Of a stretch of DNA of 64,000 bases, positions 36,249 to 44,652 are shown piece after piece. Under the pieces are notes generated by a model, which saw nothing but the letters and a program-made list of their open reading frames with translations, did no database searches and was not told where the DNA came from. The position numbers and the translations under genes were made by a program. This DNA is from an uncultured Oscillospiraceae bacterium (GTDB taxonomy: Bacteria; Bacillota; Clostridia; Oscillospirales; Acutalibacteraceae), in contig URJZ01000004.1 of NCBI GenBank assembly GCA_900548305.1, positions 21,365 to 85,364 of the forward strand, read 5' to 3'. Every line of letters begins with the position of its first letter. Within the stretch, counting starts at the first letter, position 1.

Positions 36249-36283
36249 AAAACACGCTTCCCAACTGGGAAGCGTGTTTTATT
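36249..36283 (+). terminator. terminator of rnpB
   Basis: AAAACACGCTTCC, loop, GGAAGCGTGTTTT followed by T-rich sequence. Confidence 0.93.
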
Positions 36284-36431
36284 TTTATATTGTTTTTCTT
36301 TAATAAAATACTACAAATAGAGAGAAGGAAAGAGTTTATTTATAGGACGTTGGTTCAATTTAAGAGGCTATTTTATGTTATGAGATATTCAGCTGTTATG
36401 ACTTTAGAAGTATTAATTTTAAAGAGGAAAT
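36284..36431. other. intergenic spacer
   Basis: AT-rich sequence between the rnpB terminator and the next hairpin. No gene or RNA is supported. Confidence 0.5.
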
Positions 36432-36463
36432 AAAAAAGGACGTACAATATTACGTCCTTTTTA
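36432..36463. terminator. hairpin terminator
   Basis: AAAAAAGGACGT, short loop, ACGTCCTTTTT with T-runs on both strands, between rnpB and amt. Its transcript is unclear. Confidence 0.75.
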
Positions 36464-36490
36464 TAGAATATTATAATGTGTTTATAAATA

Positions 36491-36528
36491 GGAAAAAGCC
36501 AATTATCATATGATAATTGGCTTTTTCC
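36491..36528. terminator. perfect 38-bp palindromic terminator of amt
   Basis: GGAAAAAGCCAATTATCAT joined directly to its exact reverse complement, 58 bases past the amt stop; the CTTTTTCC arms supply T-runs in both directions. Confidence 0.8.
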
Positions 36529-36585
36529 GAGCATTTAGTTGCTCGTCACCCTATCGAACAACCGGCTGCAAATTCCAAGAAGATA

Positions 36586-37899
36586 TTATTCTTCGTCTTT
36601 TTTAACTGGAGTACGATCGAATGTTGTCACAGGAGCAAATTTTTCCTCAAGTGGATCGATTGTAATTTGTAAGAATTCTTGGTAAGATGTCTCAACAAGG
36701 TTGAAGTCAGAGCGATCAAGACCAGCAATTTCTTCTTCTTTATGAGCACGTAGGCCGATTGTGTATTTCAATACGAAGAATACGATTGTCATAACAGCAG
36801 CGCCCCATGCTAGGATAGCAGCTACGCCTAGGCATTGGATGCCAAAGCCGTACCAACCATGACCGTAGAATACGCCCATTTCAGTAGAGAATAGACCGGT
36901 TAAAATAGCACCAGTTGCACCGCAGAAGCAGTGTAGACCAACAGCACCGATTGGATCGTCAACTTTGAATACTTTGTCAACCAATTCAATACCAAATACC
37001 ATTACGAAAGCTGCAACGATACCAATGCAGAATGCGCCCCAAGGCTCAATTTGGTCACAACCAGCAGTAATTGCTACTAGACCAGCTAAAGGTGCGTTCA
37101 ACATCATAGAAACACTTGGTTTTCTATATTTAATCCAAGTAATAGCTAGAACTGCGATTGTGGAAGCTGCAGCTGCAATGTTAGAGGATAGGAATACATT
37201 AGATGCAGTTACCATAGTGTCAGAATCTGCAACGATGGTGGAGCAAGCATTAAATGCAAACCAACCGAACCATAGAATAAATGTACCCATACCTGCTAAT
37301 GTGAGAGAGTGAGCTGGCATTTCTCTTGGTTTTTTGTTTTTGTCGTATTTTCCAATACGTGGTCCAACAATAGCAGCACCAACAAGTGCAATAATACCGC
37401 CAAGACCGTGAACAGAAGAGGAACCCGCAAAATCGTGGAAGCCCAATTGGTTAAGCCAACCATGTTCACTCCAAGCCCAGTGACCAACAACAGGGTATAC
37501 AAAACCACTGATGATAGTACTATAGATAAGGAATGCTTTAAAGTTAACTCTTTCTAACATAGCGCCGGAAACAACTGCAGCAGTTGTAGCACAGATAGCG
37601 CCGTGGAACATAACGTTTGCATAGCTAGGAATAGATGGGTTTAGCTCTGGATAGCTGTTCATAGCTACAAAGTTAAAGTCTCCAATAAATGGGTTACTGT
37701 CACCAAACATAATACCATAGCCAAATGCCCAGAATACAAGGGAAGCAATGGCAAAGTCTAGAATGTTATCAATCCAAGCTGTGCTTGAGTTTTTCACTCT
37801 AGAGAAACCAGTTTCTAGCAATGCGAAACCAGTATGCATAAAGAAAATGAACATAGTTCCGAATAGAACCCACATGGTATCTATTGCTGAAATTTCCAT
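36586..37899 (-). CDS. amt: ammonium transporter
   Basis: AmtB/Rh-type channel of 437 residues with about 11 membrane helices. The N-terminal FMHTGFALLETGFSR, the GSSSVHGLGGI segment and the paired pore histidines (VHG, LHC) are present. The C-terminus (about 385-437) contains the family EEEIAGLD motif that meets PII, then a 35-residue acidic tail. No glnK gene is adjacent. It lies 84 bases downstream of glnN on the same strand, so ammonium uptake and assimilation are probably co-regulated. Confidence 0.96.
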   Translation of the reverse strand: MEISAIDTMWVLFGTMFIFFMHTGFALLETGFSRVKNSSTAWIDNILDFAIASLVFWAFGYGIMFGDSNPFIGDFNFVAMNSYPELNPSIPSYANVMFHGAICATTAAVVSGAMLERVNFKAFLIYSTIISGFVYPVVGHWAWSEHGWLNQLGFHDFAGSSSVHGLGGIIALVGAAIVGPRIGKYDKNKKPREMPAHSLTLAGMGTFILWFGWFAFNACSTIVADSDTMVTASNVFLSSNIAAAASTIAVLAITWIKYRKPSVSMMLNAPLAGLVAITAGCDQIEPWGAFCIGIVAAFVMVFGIELVDKVFKVDDPIGAVGLHCFCGATGAILTGLFSTEMGVFYGHGWYGFGIQCLGVAAILAWGAAVMTIVFFVLKYTIGLRAHKEEEIAGLDRSDFNLVETSYQEFLQITIDPLEEKFAPVTTFDRTPVKKDEE

Positions 37900-37983
37900 A
37901 GTTTTCTACCTCCAAACAAAATTGTGTAATGCATTTTTGTTTATACATATGTTTGCACATATGTAGTCGCAAAAACAAAACGA

Positions 37984-40080
37984 TTACTTTACGCTAAATA
38001 ATAGTCTGCCATAGGATGGAAACGGCCAATATTTATCGCCCACCATACCTTCAAGTCTGTCTGCAATGGAGCGAGTGGCTTCCATTTGCATGAAAACAGC
38101 ATTTCTGTAAGCGTATGCTGCGTCCTTCACATCGGTAATCTTTTCGGCCATTTCTACATTCTCTTCCAGCTTTTTGCAATTCTGGAACAAAGCATAGGAA
38201 AGGTCGGAAAGGTCTTTTAATAGGGATTCTTCCAGCTGACAACTAAGATCTAAATTTAACTGTTTTTTTGCAAGAGCAGCTTCACTTAAATCTTTTATGT
38301 ATGCACATACTGCCGGAGTAATATCCCGCTTAACCATGTCAATCATAGTTAAGGCTTCTATGTGAATCTGTTTGAAGTAGTTCTCGAGGGTGATTTCATA
38401 GCGAGAACGTATCTCCATTTCAGAAAGGACACCGTGTTTTTCAAAAAGCTCGATGTTTTGCTGATGAATGTAATAAGGAACAGCATCAGCAACGGAAGGT
38501 AAGTTTAACAATCCGCGTTTTTCTGCTTCTTTTACCCACTCTTCAGAGTAGTTGTTACCGTTAAAAATGATACGTTTGTGATTTTTGATGGTCGTACGAA
38601 CTAAATCACTCAATGCAGATTGGAAATCGTCTGCTTGTTCCAATTTATCTGCAAATTCACAAAGGACATCGCCGATTGCGGTGTTTAAAATAAAGTTTGT
38701 GCAAGCAATAGATGCAGAAGATCCTAACATTCTAAATTCAAACTTGTTGCCGGTAAAAGCAAAAGGAGAAGTTCGATTTCTGTCTGTAGTATCTTTTGCA
38801 AAAGATGGAAGCCCATCCACACCCACTTCCATATAAGAAGTTTTTTGTGCTTGGTACACGCTGCCATCTTCAATGCATTGAAGAATATCGGTTAGTTCAT
38901 CTCCTAAAAAGATTGAAATAATAGCAGGTGGAGCTTCGTTAGAGCCTAAACGATGATCATTTCCGGCAGAAGCCGCAGAAAGTCGAATTAAATCTTGGTG
39001 TTCATCAACAGCTTTGATGATTGCCACTAAGAATAGTAAGAATTGCGCGTTATCTCTTGGAGATGCTCCCGGCTCTAATAAATTTACGCCGGTATCTGTG
39101 GCCATAGACCAGTTATTATGTTTTCCGCTGCCGTTGACGCCTTTAAATGGTTTTTCGTGCAGCAAACATGCAAGATTATGTTTTGCAGCAATTCTTTTCA
39201 TAACCTCCATAATCAATTGATTATGGTCGGTTGCCACGTTACTGGTTGTGAACAATGGAGCCATTTCATGTTGACCGGGAGCTGCCTCATTGTGCTTTGT
39301 TTTAGATGGAATACCAAGTTTCCAAAGTTCTTCATCTAAATCTTTCATATAGGCGGAAACTCTTGGTTTAATTACACCAAAATAATGGTCTTCCAGTTCT
39401 TGACCTTTTGGTGGTCTTGCGCCCAAAAGGGTTCGACCGGTATACAAAAGGTCTTTCCGTTGATTATAAACAGACTTGTCAATTAAAAAATATTCCTGTT
39501 CGGCACCTACAGTTGTTAATACATGTTTTGCACCGGTTGGATTACCAAATAGATTTAAAATACGCATTGCTTGTTTATCGACAACATCCATTGAGCGTAA
39601 TAAGGGTGTTTTCTTGTCTAAAGCTTCTCCGCCATAGGAGCAAAATGCAGTTGGTATACATAAAGAGCCATCTTTAATAAATGCATTTGAAGTTGGGTCC
39701 CAAGCAGTATATCCGCGTGCTTCAAAGGTAGCGCGCAAACCGCCGGACGGAAAACTGGAAGCATCCGGTTCACCTTTAATCAGTTCTTTGCCTGAGAACT
39801 CCATAATAACTTTACTGTTATCAATTGGAGTCAAAAAGCTGTCATGCTTTTCGGCAGTAATACCGGTCATTGGTTGGAACCAGTGGGTATAGTGTGTTGC
39901 ACCATGTTCCAAGGCCCAATTTTTCATAGCATTTGCAACAGAATTTGCCACATGAATATCCAGTGGTAAACCGTCTTCACGGGTCTTTTTTAAAGATTTA
40001 TAAATCTCTTTTGGTAATCTGGCGCGCATAATATCGTCATTAAATACTAGCGCTCCAAACATTTCAGGAACTTTGCACAT
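37984..40080 (-). CDS. glnN: glutamine synthetase type III
   Basis: ATP-dependent ligase converting glutamate and ammonia to glutamine; 698 residues is the GSIII size. The family segments [39 protein letters not shown] and [12 protein letters not shown] are present. ATG 40080 is chosen because GAGGTG lies eight bases upstream; earlier in-frame starts fall in the leader. It precedes amt. Transcription starts at a strong promoter whose leader holds a terminator, suggesting attenuation. Confidence 0.96.
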   Translation of the reverse strand: MCKVPEMFGALVFNDDIMRARLPKEIYKSLKKTREDGLPLDIHVANSVANAMKNWALEHGATHYTHWFQPMTGITAEKHDSFLTPIDNSKVIMEFSGKELIKGEPDASSFPSGGLRATFEARGYTAWDPTSNAFIKDGSLCIPTAFCSYGGEALDKKTPLLRSMDVVDKQAMRILNLFGNPTGAKHVLTTVGAEQEYFLIDKSVYNQRKDLLYTGRTLLGARPPKGQELEDHYFGVIKPRVSAYMKDLDEELWKLGIPSKTKHNEAAPGQHEMAPLFTTSNVATDHNQLIMEVMKRIAAKHNLACLLHEKPFKGVNGSGKHNNWSMATDTGVNLLEPGASPRDNAQFLLFLVAIIKAVDEHQDLIRLSAASAGNDHRLGSNEAPPAIISIFLGDELTDILQCIEDGSVYQAQKTSYMEVGVDGLPSFAKDTTDRNRTSPFAFTGNKFEFRMLGSSASIACTNFILNTAIGDVLCEFADKLEQADDFQSALSDLVRTTIKNHKRIIFNGNNYSEEWVKEAEKRGLLNLPSVADAVPYYIHQQNIELFEKHGVLSEMEIRSRYEITLENYFKQIHIEALTMIDMVKRDITPAVCAYIKDLSEAALAKKQLNLDLSCQLEESLLKDLSDLSYALFQNCKKLEENVEMAEKITDVKDAAYAYRNAVFMQMEATRSIADRLEGMVGDKYWPFPSYGRLLFSVK

Positions 40081-40152
40081 AGATTTCACCTCGTCCATAA
40101 GAGTCAAGGAATAACTCCATTCACTCCCTTCCGTAAATATATAGTTATAACC

Positions 40153-40192
40153 AAAAAAGAGCACTATAGTGTTTTTCTACTACAGAACTCTT
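40153..40192 (-). terminator. terminator-like hairpin in the glnN leader
   Basis: On the minus strand AAGAG-CTGTAGT pairs with ACTATAG-CTCTT, followed by TTTTTT, about 20 bases after the expected transcription start and 73 bases before glnN. A position between promoter and gene implies antitermination control, perhaps by an ANTAR-type regulator as known for other clostridial glnN genes; this last step is inference. Confidence 0.65.
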
Positions 40193-40210
40193 ACTTTGTT
40201 TATAGATTTT

Positions 40211-40239
40211 ATTATAAGATAGACATAGAAGAAAGTCAA
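40211..40239 (-). promoter_or_regulatory. sigma-A promoter of glnN
   Basis: On the minus strand TTGACT (40234-40239) and perfect TATAAT (40211-40216), spacer 17 bases. Confidence 0.85.
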
Positions 40240-40346
40240 TGGTTTGCCTATACTTTGACTTATTTATCTATGTTATAAAATAATTAAAAAATTTAAGTTA
40301 AAAGCACCAAAAATTTTTCTTAGAACTTCTCAATATTTTAAATTTA

Positions 40347-40871
40347 TTATGCCGAAGCCATAGAAGGAAGAAAAGTTCCGGTACGGAGTAATCTCTTTCT
40401 TAACGTTTGTAAACGGAAGCGATTATAGCGTTGAATTGCAGTGCAAGGCATATTGATTAGTAAAACAACAAAAGTAAATAGAAAACTGTAGAGAGGAGGA
40501 TTTGCAAAAAATGTAAAGATAATAGAAAGACTCTGTGTTTCGTGTATCCATTCGCCACGACAGGTTTCTGCTATAAATTCATTTAAATATTCAACGGAAA
40601 CATCATTTGCCATATGCTCTTTGGAAAAACCGTTTTTTCCTGTAAATTGCGGGACATGTTCTTTCCATACATTTATTTTTAAGGTTTGTTTATAAAATTT
40701 TCCGTTTCGTTCAAATTTTTTCATTTGATATCTCGGTTTATTTTCATCAAATGCTGACTGGGGTAACTTTACACAAATTACAAATATAATTAGGTGATAA
40801 GCACCCACAATAACTAAATTCCAAAAGAACATATTAAATATTTCGGGAAATGTTGAGGCACGAAAAAGCAT
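40347..40871 (-). CDS. CrtO-like membrane acyltransferase family protein
   Basis: 174 residues with two clear hydrophobic segments (about 14-34 and 117-139). KINVWKEHVPQFTGKNGFSKEH, the ...EFIAETCRGEWIH segment and the closing NMPCTAIQRYNRFRLQ match the glycosyl-4,4'-diaponeurosporenoate acyltransferase (CrtO) family. No other carotenoid gene is present in the window, so the substrate may be another lipid. Monocistronic on the minus strand, divergent from the cohesin-like gene. Family fairly sure, substrate unknown. Confidence 0.7.
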   Translation of the reverse strand: MLFRASTFPEIFNMFFWNLVIVGAYHLIIFVICVKLPQSAFDENKPRYQMKKFERNGKFYKQTLKINVWKEHVPQFTGKNGFSKEHMANDVSVEYLNEFIAETCRGEWIHETQSLSIIFTFFANPPLYSFLFTFVVLLINMPCTAIQRYNRFRLQTLRKRLLRTGTFLPSMASA

Positions 40872-41054
40872 AATATACTCCTTTCCTTTTTAATATCTAT
40901 CCGTAATTTTACCATTATAACAAATACTATATTGAAATTGTGAATTCTATGCGATGATTATGTGAAGATTTTCGATGAAATCTTTTGATACACCACCTAT
41001 TGTAGTAAAATACCATAATCCATAATTTTTTGTTGATATTAAAGGAGGATTGGC

Positions 41055-42083
41055 GTGAAAAGGATTACTGCAATATTAGTTACTTTACTTATCGGTACAA
41101 TAATGCTGCTCAATCCTTGCTATATCTTTGCGCAAGATACGGAAGATTATTTTACATTTACTGTCTCAAAAGAGAATGTTTTGCTAAATGATGAGATACG
41201 TATCGCTGTTATTGCTAACGAATTGAACATGAATGAAACCATTGCAGGATTCCGTGTAAATGTAGAGTATGATTCTTCAAAACTTACCTTAAAGAGAGTG
41301 GACACATCATCGCAGGTTGAAAGCGGTACTTTTCGCTACCACATAGCTGGAGATACTATGACAGGTATTTATGTTTGTGACGGAACAGCAGCTCCACAAT
41401 TGACCGGGGAGTGTATGACACTAATATTCCGTGTCAACGAGGATGCGTTTTTGGGGGAGACATCCGTTTCAGTCCAAATTGATCAAGTGGTAGATTGGAA
41501 TGCAGAACAGTTACCGTCTGTTTCCAGTCTTACTTCTATATTTCATATAACACCGGAGTTTACAAAAGAGGCTGTTTTAACAAAATTAATTCCAAATCAG
41601 GGAACGTTAGAACCGGCCTTTGACCCTTATATTCAGGAATACTTTTTGCAGGTAGGACCGGAAATAGAGCAAATATTGTTTGAATTAGAAGCTGCTGATG
41701 GAGGAATTGCAAAGGTAAACCGAAAGAATTTAGGAAAGCAAGGCTCTACAACACAGTTTGTAATCACTGTGACCTCTTCAGATAAAAGGAATAAAAGTCA
41801 ATATACAGTAAATGTGACACGTGGTGAAAAGATAAGAGAAGAGAGCGGCAAAAATAGTGCCCCCGATCGGAGCAAAATAAGTGGAACAACCAAACAAACC
41901 TCCGAAGAGGATATTGATGATGAAACGCCACATACAGATACCATATTTTATGGTGATAGAAATTTGTATATGATTGGAAATCAAATGCCTTCTTATTTAA
42001 TATATATGATAGCAGGCGGTTTAGGTGTTTGCATAATTGGGATTGTTGTTATAGTTCTGGTGATACGTAAAAAGAAGAGATAG
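41055..42083 (+). CDS. membrane-anchored protein with cohesin-like and cadherin-like domains
   Basis: 342-residue surface protein. Signal peptide about 1-26; cohesin-like beta sandwich about 30-165 (TIAGFRVNVEYDSSKLTLKRV, then DGTAAPQLTGECMTLIFRV and GETSVSVQI match the fold); a cadherin-like beta-sandwich domain about 175-258 (LTKLIPNQGTLEPAFDPYIQEYFLQV, YTVNVTRG); a hydrophilic spacer; a membrane span 316-337 and RKKKR stop-transfer. GTG start behind AGGAGG. A dockerin protein is encoded 2.6 kb away. Cohesins bind dockerins through calcium-dependent contacts, so this could be a small anchoring receptor rather than a cellulosome scaffold. Confidence 0.78.
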   Translation: MKRITAILVTLLIGTIMLLNPCYIFAQDTEDYFTFTVSKENVLLNDEIRIAVIANELNMNETIAGFRVNVEYDSSKLTLKRVDTSSQVESGTFRYHIAGDTMTGIYVCDGTAAPQLTGECMTLIFRVNEDAFLGETSVSVQIDQVVDWNAEQLPSVSSLTSIFHITPEFTKEAVLTKLIPNQGTLEPAFDPYIQEYFLQVGPEIEQILFELEAADGGIAKVNRKNLGKQGSTTQFVITVTSSDKRNKSQYTVNVTRGEKIREESGKNSAPDRSKISGTTKQTSEEDIDDETPHTDTIFYGDRNLYMIGNQMPSYLIYMIAGGLGVCIIGIVVIVLVIRKKKR

Positions 42084-42159
42084 CAAGTTGATTTTAGTAT
42101 GATTATTAGTTAGAGATAGAGTATGATGATATTATTTTAAAAGATATTAAGATTATCTA

Positions 42160-42188
42160 TTGACTTATACTACAATTTCATATATAAT
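42160..42188 (+). promoter_or_regulatory. sigma-A promoter of tRNA-fMet
   Basis: TTGACT and perfect TATAAT with 17-base spacer, 36 bases upstream of the mature tRNA. Confidence 0.88.
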
Positions 42189-42191
42189 ACT

Positions 42192-42218
42192 AATTACACC
42201 GAACGCATTGGTGTAATT
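42192..42218 (+). repeat. 9-bp inverted repeat in the tRNA 5' leader
   Basis: AATTACACC and GGTGTAATT flank a 9-base loop between promoter and tRNA, so nearly all of the pre-tRNA leader would fold into a hairpin. Confidence 0.7.
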
Positions 42219-42224
42219 TAATAT

Positions 42225-42301
<77 letters not shown>

Positions 42302-42306
42302 AATTG

Positions 42307-42343
42307 GAAGCTACATTTCAAATTTTTGGAATGTAGCTTTTTT
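42307..42343 (+). terminator. terminator of tRNA-fMet
   Basis: GAAGCTACATTTC, loop, GAATGTAGCTTTTTT, six bases after the tRNA. Confidence 0.92.
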
Positions 42344-42422
42344 GTATTTTATCTCGTTTGTTTTTCACCGATATTACACAAAAAGGGACGCATATGAAAA
42401 TTTCGGATATGGAAGGAAGAAT

Positions 42423-43283
42423 ATGCGGATAAGAAATCAAGAATTGAAAAATGTTATCCCACAAGCGTTTCATAGCAATCGTAATATATTGGAAAGTATA
42501 GAAGGTGCTATCTTGGGATTTGCTGTTGGAGATGCGCTAGGTGTACCCGTCGAATTTATGAGCCGTGAACAGTTGCGGTATGACTCTGTTGGGATATGCA
42601 GGAGGGACGCATAATCAGCCTGCAGGTACGTGGTCTGATGATACTAGACTTTATGTCTTATAGATTCAATTATGGAAAAAGAAATTGATTATAAGGACCA
42701 AATGATCTGTTTTTCAGATTGGATTTGGAATGCTACCAATACAGTTCATGACAAAGTATTCGACGTAGGTGGAACAACAAAATAGGCAATTTTTAAGTTT
42801 GTAAAAGGAGAGTTACCGTTGGAATGTGGAGGAATAGCAGATTTCTCCTGTGGCAATGGCTTGCAGTATTTACAGTTCAGTTGTTTTAAATTATCTATGG
42901 GAGATGATTTAAAAAAGTCAGTGGAATCCGGAATTCTTTCGGCACTCTCGTATTATAAAAATAAATCTTTATTTTCAGATATTTATTGCGAATTTGAATC
43001 ACTTGCTGATATTGGTTTGTGGAAAGAAAGTCAGATTCGAGGAAGCGGCTATGTATTGCATACGCTGCAAGCATCTTTAAGGTGTTTGTTGACAACTTCG
43101 TGCTATACCGATTGCGTTCTTAAGGCGATTCATCTTGAAGAAGATGCATATACAACCACTGCAGTTGCCGCGGTCTTGCAGGGCTTTGATATAGAGTACC
43201 ATATAACCAAAAGTTGGTTATATAAGCTTGTAAATATAAAGAATAGAAAGTCAAATGCCATCAATTTGCGCATAGTTGTTTAA
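42423..43283 (+). pseudogene. ADP-ribosylglycohydrolase pseudogene
   Basis: Pieces of one ADP-ribosylglycohydrolase (DraG/ARH-type) lie in order: IEGAILGFAVGDALGVPVEFM; then in another frame GYAGGTHNQPAGTWSDDTRL with the metal-binding SDDT; then DSIMEKEIDYKDQMICFSDW..VFDVGGTTK, a TAG stop at 42783, AIFKFVKGELPLECGG and SCGNG; then GSGYVLHTLQASL and LEEDAYTTTAVAAVLQG. There are frame changes near 42590 and 42655, one stop, and missing sequence after the GNG segment. The original would have removed ADP-ribose from a modified target. It is broken beyond a single error and lies just after tRNA-fMet. Confidence 0.85.
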
Positions 43284-43295
43284 AAAAGATGTTAG

Positions 43296-43334
43296 AATAG
43301 AACCTGTCACTGAAGGCAAGTGACAGGTTCTATT
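43296..43334. terminator. 16-bp hairpin terminator
   Basis: AATAGAACCTGTCACT, loop GAAGGCA, then its exact reverse complement and TT, just after the glycohydrolase pseudogene. Confidence 0.85.
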
Positions 43335-43690
43335 TTGCTAAGAGTTATCTTGTTTTTATGTGGTGAAATGGTTGGCTTCTAAATTTAGAATATGTGGTGA
43401 CCATATAGATTTTCTGTTGAAAATAATAGAGTTCATTTTTTGACTTATTATAAAAATTTACTCTATCTTTTATAAGAGAAATTAAATATATAAAATAGAA
43501 TTATAAAAACAAACTAAAATCAGAATAATTTTAAATATGTTGATATTTATATAGCGGAAATGTACAAGATACAGTGGATGATACGTTGTGAATAACGCTG
43601 AAAATAAAATAGGGCATTAGGGCATTACATCAGGACGAAAAAAACGGATACAATAAATATCAGGCAAAATAAACATGGGGGATATCTATA
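43335..43690. other. intergenic region without recognised gene
   Basis: Very AT-rich; I see no ORF with a ribosome binding site, RNA or repeat. Confidence 0.5.
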
Positions 43691-44172
43691 ATGCCGCAAA
43701 ATAAAAGAGAAGATTTAATTTATTCAGTGCTGATGGTTTTTGTTATGGCCATGTGGATGTGTACCTATAATATGGCTATTGTTCATGGGGGACTGTCTTT
43801 AGAAGTATTGAAAGAAGCTTGGTTGGCTTTTTCGCTTGCATATTTGATAGCGTTTTTAGCAGAAAAATTTATTGTTTCTAAATTTGGAGAATGGTTTGCT
43901 TTCGCTTTCTTGTAAAGCCAACAAGTAAATCATGGAAAATTATAGTAGCGATTATATGCTGTACCATTTTACCTATGGTTATTATTATGTCTGCCTTTGG
44001 TGCAATTGAATCTTGCATGGCAACAGGGGAATGGAGTACTATAGGATGGCAATATTTAATTATCCTTCCCAGAAATTTAGCAATGGCCTCACCATTTCAG
44101 TTGCTAATTGCAGGTCCCTTATTACGATTTGTTTTTCGTAAGCTATTTCCGGAAGGGAAAATATTAGCTTAG
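43691..44172 (+). pseudogene. DUF2798-type membrane protein, frameshifted
   Basis: Two overlapping frames make one four-span protein. The first part reads MPQNKREDLIYSVLMV...YNMAIVHGGLS to KFGEWFAFAF; a shift near 43905 leads to LVKPTSKSWKIIVAI and SPFQLLIAGPLLRFVFRKLFP. Both halves look like the duplicated DUF2798 unit (two helices with HGG and PLLR-type ends). A single-base change would restore it, so a recent mutation or a sequence error are both possible. Function of the family is unknown. Confidence 0.7.
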
Positions 44173-44327
44173 TCATAATTTTTCTAACGTATGTTTTATT
44201 TATAAAAGAATGATAGAATTACATATTTTTATTCCTATTTTGATGCACAGTAAGTATTGAATTCTTGACTTTAGTGTGATAAACTAAGGGTACATTTTAT
44301 AGATGGAAAGACGGAGGATGATTTATT

Positions 44328-44615
44328 ATGGCTATTAAAGAGGTAACACTTTCTCAAGACATTGAAAATGAAACAGGAAGATACAATGAAAAGACCGGTT
44401 GGGTAAGATTATATTTTAATACAGACAATGGATATATTTGGGCTGAAGATACCAATGATTGCCCAAAAGCAAATCATTGTACATATGATATGAACAAAAA
44501 TATTGTTACAGTATTTGAAAAAGGAAAAGACGGCAGCTGTGGTTGTTGCTGTGGAGGTACAGTAACTGCTGAAGATGTAGTTAAAAAATGTAACGAAATT
44601 TTAGCTTCTCTATAA
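44328..44615 (+). CDS. small cysteine-rich protein of unknown function
   Basis: 95 residues, soluble and cytoplasmic. Residues 1-45 are beta-rich (GWVRLYFNTDNGYIWAEDT). Cysteines occur at NDCPKANHC and in the cluster CGCCCGG, which could bind a metal or form a redox site, followed by a C-terminal helix (TAEDVVKKCNEILASL). AGGATG precedes the ATG. It ends in a perfect palindromic terminator shared with the dockerin gene. I do not recognise the family. Confidence 0.75.
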   Translation: MAIKEVTLSQDIENETGRYNEKTGWVRLYFNTDNGYIWAEDTNDCPKANHCTYDMNKNIVTVFEKGKDGSCGCCCGGTVTAEDVVKKCNEILASL

Positions 44616-44618
44616 TTG

Positions 44619-44652
44619 AAAAAAGGACGAGGGAATTCCCTCGTCCTTTTTT
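44619..44652. terminator. perfect 34-bp palindromic bidirectional terminator
   Basis: AAAAAAGGACGAGGGAA joined directly to its exact reverse complement, between convergent genes and overlapping the stop codon of the minus-strand gene. Confidence 0.93.

Noticed and set aside
36042..36320. Open reading frame of 92 codons on the plus strand
   Set aside because: It lies inside RNase P RNA and its terminator; the protein has no start signal or family resemblance.
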